A stretch of DNA of 64,000 nucleotides from Alteribacillus sp. YIM 98480. GTDB taxonomy: Bacteria > Bacillota > Bacilli > Bacillales > Marinococcaceae. The notes beneath the pieces are model-generated. The model ran no database searches, was not told where the DNA came from, and was given only the letters and a program-made list of their open reading frames with translations. The DNA lies in contig NZ_VTOK01000012.1 in assembly GCF_009765375.1 (NCBI RefSeq), forward strand, positions 1-64,000. Direction: 5' to 3'. Of the stretch, positions 60,376 to 64,000 are shown piece by piece. How positions within the stretch are numbered: the first letter of the stretch is position 1; the number at the start of each line of letters is the position of its first letter. The position numbers and the translations under genes are program-made.

Positions 60376-61272
60376 TTAGCCTTCATATGGATTTATGTGA
60401 ATAAAAACATCTTTTATGTGTTCATTTTGTAATAGTTTTTCTTTCACTTTTTTTCCGATAGCGTGTCCTTCTTCCACAGTGATACCCGGATCCACCGCAA
60501 TTTTTATATCTACTATGACATAGTGACCATGTTCTCTTGCAAAAAATTCATCAATTTGTATTACACCATTTATTTGTTCCGCTTGTTCTCGCATTTTAAC
60601 AGTATCTTCTGGGTGTAATACATGATCAAGTGCATTGTGAATAGATTCTTTTCCTAATTTCCAGGCCATTTTCATAATTAGTACAGCTACAAATAATCCA
60701 GCTGCCAAATCTCCGTATAATAACCAAGAAATTTCTAGTTGATCCCCTATAATAGAGGCGCCAATACCTAACAGTGCAGCTAATGATGAAAACACATCTG
60801 AGCGGTGGTGCCATGCATCTGTTAAAAGAGCTTCACTTCTATATTTTTTTCCCAAGAAATGCTTGTAACGAAACATTATTTCTTTTAATAGAATAGAAAA
60901 AACTACAGCATACAATGCTGCCGGTTTTGGTATAACAATAGCATTACCTGCATCCTTTACCGCATCTAAACCAATTTCGAATCCAACAATAAAAAGTAAC
61001 ACAGCAACAATAATAGCTGTTACGGTTTCTGCTTTCCCATGTCCATATGGATGATCTTTATCGGGCGGGAGTTTAGCTGCACGTACTCCTATTAACACAG
61101 CAACTGAACCTACTACATCTGAAGCAGAATGAACGGCGTCTGCAATTAATGCCCGGCTTTCTGCTGCCCATCCAACGATTCCCTTTAGTAATGCTAGGAA
61201 AATGTTACCGAAAATACCGATCAGGGCTCCGACTCTTACCATTTTATAACGATGTTCCTCATAGTTTTCCAT
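60376..61272 (-). CDS. Cation diffusion facilitator transporter
   Basis: A 298-residue CDF family efflux protein with six helices and a cytoplasmic C-terminal domain. The metal site motifs are present in helix II (IADAVHSASDVVG) and helix V (LTDAWHHRSDVFSSL). The C-terminal domain has HYVIVDIKIAVDPGITVEEG. It probably exports Zn2+, Mn2+ or Fe2+; the metal cannot be read from the sequence. No such gene lies here in B. subtilis. Confidence 0.92.
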   Translation of the reverse strand: MENYEEHRYKMVRVGALIGIFGNIFLALLKGIVGWAAESRALIADAVHSASDVVGSVAVLIGVRAAKLPPDKDHPYGHGKAETVTAIIVAVLLFIVGFEIGLDAVKDAGNAIVIPKPAALYAVVFSILLKEIMFRYKHFLGKKYRSEALLTDAWHHRSDVFSSLAALLGIGASIIGDQLEISWLLYGDLAAGLFVAVLIMKMAWKLGKESIHNALDHVLHPEDTVKMREQAEQINGVIQIDEFFAREHGHYVIVDIKIAVDPGITVEEGHAIGKKVKEKLLQNEHIKDVFIHINPYEG

Positions 61273-61331
61273 TTTCCCACCACCAGTTGAGACGTACCTG
61301 CGCGAAAGATGTCTTTTAAATTATACCAATT

Positions 61332-61360
61332 AAAAAGCCATGGTATGTACCATGACCTTT
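61332..61360 (-). terminator. Terminator of secF
   Basis: CATGGT and ACCATG with extended pairs form a stem around ATGT. On the minus strand TTTTTAATTGG follows. It lies 8 bases past the secF stop, so the CDF gene is probably on another transcript. Confidence 0.75.
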
Positions 61361-61367
61361 TAAAAGA

Positions 61368-62315
61368 TTATACTTCAGGCTCTAAATCCTCTGGATCTTC
61401 TTTCTTTGGCTTGTTCTTCTCACGTTCCAAACTTTTCCATTTCCAAACGAGCCATAACTGGGATGCTAAAAACAACGAAGAATAGGTACCTGCTATCAAT
61501 CCTATAACTAAAGCAAAAGAAAAGGATCGAATAGCTTCACCGCCAAGAAGAAATATACAAACAGCTGCAAACACAACGGTTAACACCGTGTTGATAGACC
61601 TTGTTAATGTTTGATTCAAACTCACATCTACGACTTCGGCCAAATCATCAAAGGTTCTTATTTCTTCTTTTTCGTTCATATTTTCTCTAATGCGGTCAAA
61701 CGTAACAATTGTATCATTGATAGAATAACCTACAATCGTTAACACCGCTGCAATAAATGGGACGTTCACTTCAAACTGCACAATCGAAAACACGACAATG
61801 ATAAAAAAGGCGTCATGCAGTAAAGCAACGATTGACGCTACGCCATATAAAAATTGGAAACGAATACTCACATAAATAATGATCCCTATTGAAGCTATAA
61901 GCACAGATATGAGAGCATTTTTAGCTAATTCTTGACCAACCTGCGGAGAAACCGTACTCACACTTGGTTCGTTGTCATATTGATCAACAAAATAATTTTG
62001 AATTTCCGCTATTTCCGCTTGATCTAACGTTCCAATAAAACTTGCATAAGCCATTTCATTATTGTCTCCTGCAAGCGTTACATCATCCGGCTCATATCCA
62101 CTTCCAGCTTCAGCAAACTGTTCATATACTTCTTCCTCTGTTAATGTTTCATTTGCCAATACCTCTACTTTTGAGCCGCTCTCAAAATCAATACCGAGAT
62201 TTAATCCTGCTGTTGATAATAAAATAATTCCAGCCAGCGTAAAGACGAGAGAAAACAAAAAGAACTTTTTACGGTGTTTAACAAAACGAACACGTTTATT
62301 TGTCTTAAAGTTCAT
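61368..62315 (-). CDS. secF: Protein translocase subunit SecF
   Basis: SecF, with SecD, uses the proton or sodium motive force to assist protein export through SecYEG. The 315-residue protein has six helices, the LNLGIDFESGSKVEV start of its extracytoplasmic loop and the conserved TIVGYSINDTIVTFDRIREN. In B. subtilis SecD and SecF are fused; here they are separate, with an 11-base overlap. Start taken at the ATG 10 bases after AAAGGAG. Confidence 0.95.
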   Translation of the reverse strand: MNFKTNKRVRFVKHRKKFFLFSLVFTLAGIILLSTAGLNLGIDFESGSKVEVLANETLTEEEVYEQFAEAGSGYEPDDVTLAGDNNEMAYASFIGTLDQAEIAEIQNYFVDQYDNEPSVSTVSPQVGQELAKNALISVLIASIGIIIYVSIRFQFLYGVASIVALLHDAFFIIVVFSIVQFEVNVPFIAAVLTIVGYSINDTIVTFDRIRENMNEKEEIRTFDDLAEVVDVSLNQTLTRSINTVLTVVFAAVCIFLLGGEAIRSFSFALVIGLIAGTYSSLFLASQLWLVWKWKSLEREKNKPKKEDPEDLEPEV

Positions 62316-63606
62316 TGATTTCACTCTCCTTTACTCCAAAAACACGCGGCTTCTTGTTAAATATTCTGCTTTTCACCCATAATCCCAACAGCAGCCTCGA
62401 TCCATAAACAGCCGTTAGAAAACTTGTTAATATACTAACGATAAGCATAACCGCAAAACCTTGTACAGAACTGGTTCCGTAATAGAACAGGACTCCTGCG
62501 GCAAGAATCGTTGTAATGTTAGCATCTAGAATAGTTGAAAGCGACCTTCTAGAACCTGATTTAAATGCTGACATAATAGACCTTCCAGACCTGATCTCTT
62601 CTTTTATTCTTTCATATGTAATGATATTAGCATCCACTGCCATACCTACCCCTAAAATGAGAGCAGCAATACCAGGGAGCGTCAGCACGCCTTCCATCCA
62701 ATTAAATATCGTCAGGACAATATAAATATAAGCACTAAGGGTGATTGCTGCAACCACTCCCATAAAACGATAGTATACCATCATATATGCCAATATAAGG
62801 CCTATACCAATAAAACCAGCAAATATTGTTTTTTCCATCGCATCTTCCCCAAGAGAAGCACCAACAGCATTAGAGTAAATTTCTTCAAGCTCTACTGGAA
62901 GAGAACCGGAATTAAGGACTTCTGCTAAAAACTCTGCTTCTTCTAATTCAAAATTACCTTCTATTTGTATATTTTTATGATAAAGAGGCTGATTCACAGT
63001 CGGGGCTGATAAGTATTTAGGTTCCTCTTGTTGGGATTCTTCTACAAAAGAGTCTCCTTTTTCATAATCCAGCCAAATGACAAGACGGTTGTTAGGCGGA
63101 CTATAATCATTAATAATGTCTTCCGTTACTTCCCCAAAAGCATTGCCATCTCTTAACGTTACCGTTACCACCGGTTGATTAGATTGATCAAAGCCTACAC
63201 TTGCTCCATTCTCTTCAAGATCTTCACCAGAAAGACGTTCATTGTCATCTACATCCCTAAAGCTTAAGTCAGCTTCTGTAGCCAGAAGTTCACGAGCTGT
63301 CTGCTGATCTTCTACACCGGCAAGCTGTACTCTAATCCGGTCTTCTCCCTCAATGGAAATATTCGGTTCTGAAACTCCGAGCACGTTAACTCTTTGATTT
63401 AAGGCGCTTACTGTTGACTGTAACGTTTCTTCTGTAATTTCTGCTCCATCTTCCGCTGGATTCACCTCATATAAAATCTCAAAACCACCTTGTAAATCCA
63501 GTCCTAAATTAATTCCTTTTGCGGTGTTCATGACTGTTTGTGAAATGATTCCACCCAAAAGGGCAATAATCACAAAAAAAGCCACAATTCTCGATTTTTT
63601 CACCAT
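62305..63606 (-). CDS. secD: Protein translocase subunit SecD
   Basis: A 433-residue SecD. After the first helix comes INLGLDLQGGFEILYEV, then the P1 head region with RVNVLGVSEPNISIEGEDRI, and the helix block with LPGIAALILGVGMAVDANII and TYERIKEEIRSGRS. The ATG at 63606 is used, with AAGGAGG upstream; the ATG at 63618 directly abuts that site and is an alternative. The longest frame runs 85 codons into the leader without family sequence. Confidence 0.95.
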   Translation of the reverse strand: MVKKSRIVAFFVIIALLGGIISQTVMNTAKGINLGLDLQGGFEILYEVNPAEDGAEITEETLQSTVSALNQRVNVLGVSEPNISIEGEDRIRVQLAGVEDQQTARELLATEADLSFRDVDDNERLSGEDLEENGASVGFDQSNQPVVTVTLRDGNAFGEVTEDIINDYSPPNNRLVIWLDYEKGDSFVEESQQEEPKYLSAPTVNQPLYHKNIQIEGNFELEEAEFLAEVLNSGSLPVELEEIYSNAVGASLGEDAMEKTIFAGFIGIGLILAYMMVYYRFMGVVAAITLSAYIYIVLTIFNWMEGVLTLPGIAALILGVGMAVDANIITYERIKEEIRSGRSIMSAFKSGSRRSLSTILDANITTILAAGVLFYYGTSSVQGFAVMLIVSILTSFLTAVYGSRLLLGLWVKSRIFNKKPRVFGVKESEINEL

Positions 63607-63631
63607 TAATGCTTTCATCCTCCTTCGGCCA

Positions 63632-63880
63632 GTTCCCTGATGCTGTTTAAAAACAGGGAAAAGGCTGACTAAAACCGGGTGTGTTACAACTAAATTAGAC
63701 CACCTATAAAAAGCACAAACACCCTGGGAATAGGGAAGTTCAGTTAAAACCAAAGAACTCCTGCTGCATTTGCAAACGTCCTGTCCGCCCACAGCACCCA
63801 CTTCACCTGCAGACATAAGCCTTGTGGCAACACTAAACGACCCCATCTCGTGTGGGGCCGAGCGGCTGGGCATTTCTGTT
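63632..63880. repeat. Decayed repeat in the secD leader
   Basis: GCCGAGCGGCTGGGCA at 63857 resembles the repeat segment GCCTGAGCGGCTGGGCGC. The word ACGTCCTGTCC near 63777 recalls the reverse AGGAC hairpin (CGGAC-AGGAC-GTTTG on minus, with wobble pairs). A TTCCCTG/CAGGGAA stem lies at 63633-63659, close to secD. The upstream edges are lost. Confidence 0.5.
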
Positions 63881-63942
63881 CTTTATAAACTTCTTTTTAT
63901 TAAAAAAACTATGTAAAAGATTGCCTATGAAGCAGCATTTTA

Positions 63943-63972
63943 ATTATACTGATGCCTGGTTTTTCATGTCAA
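63943..63972 (-). promoter_or_regulatory. Consensus sigma-A promoter for secD-secF
   Basis: TTGACA (63967-63972), 18 bases and TATAAT (63943-63948). Both hexamers are perfect. The start codon is about 330 bases downstream, so the transcript has a long leader that includes the decayed repeat. Confidence 0.85.
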
Positions 63973-64000
63973 ATGACGTTTATTTGAAGTATGGTTTTCA

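Overview
The window is chromosomal DNA of a spore-forming, low-GC Gram-positive bacterium of the Bacillaceae. Supporting signs are an uninterrupted sigma-K gene, Sda, an RsfA-family regulator, the late-competence genes comEA/comEC/comER, two T-box leaders, a 6S RNA, and gene order that closely follows the comE-yqe and yrr-yrv-secDF parts of the Bacillus subtilis map. A complete seven-gene Mrp Na+/H+ antiporter operon fits a halotolerant or alkaliphilic lifestyle. The exact genus cannot be read from the sequence.

Layout. 1-5.4 kb: comEC, an O-acetylhomoserine sulfhydrylase-like gene and comEA on the minus strand, with comER divergent. 5.7-10.8 kb: minus-strand cluster yqeM-rsfS-yqeK-nadD-yhbY-aroE-yqeH-yqeG (NAD synthesis, shikimate pathway and ribosome maturation), tightly overlapped. 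11.0-11.4 kb: sda behind DnaA-box-like sequences. 11.9-17.6 kb: mrpABCDEFG. 17.8-23.8 kb: HU, sigK, small unlisted genes, a HesB-like protein, an S9 peptidase and a Nudix hydrolase. 24.3-36.5 kb: yrhC-mtnN, yrrS, greA, the tRNA wobble-uridine genes trhP2/trhP1/trmR, mltG, yrzB-ruvX-ireB, and alaS with its T-box. 36.8-38.8 kb: proline dehydrogenase facing an AI-2E-type exporter. 38.9-47.5 kb: small proteins, recD2, a TPR protein, mnmA, cysteine desulfurase, cymR, a YczE-like membrane protein and rarA. 47.9-53.7 kb: rsfA-like gene, tcdA, 6S RNA, aspS and hisS with a T-box. 53.7-64 kb: dtd, relA, apt, recJ, lapA, a CDF transporter, and secF and secD as separate genes.

The genes group by job: translation and tRNA modification (alaS, hisS, aspS, dtd, mnmA, trhP1/2, trmR, tcdA, rsfS, yqeH), sulfur and cysteine control (cymR, cysteine desulfurase, mtnN, metY-like), genome maintenance (recD2, rarA, ruvX, recJ, HU), stress and sporulation control (relA, sda, sigK, rsfA-like) and envelope work (mltG, secDF, mrp).

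The most unusual content is non-coding. A modular repeat family has three copies (5431, 19967, 56761), each abutting the U-tract of a minus-strand rho-independent terminator, plus scattered fragments. Inside the family is a recurrent hairpin with a five-base loop (AGGAC or TGGAC) and compensatory changes in its stems. Other points: a 68-nt overlap between the YczE-like gene and cymR, a hairpin that would hide the recJ ribosome-binding site only in read-through transcripts, overlapping Asp/His codons in the hisS-aspS T-box, and three small genes below the usual ORF cut-off.
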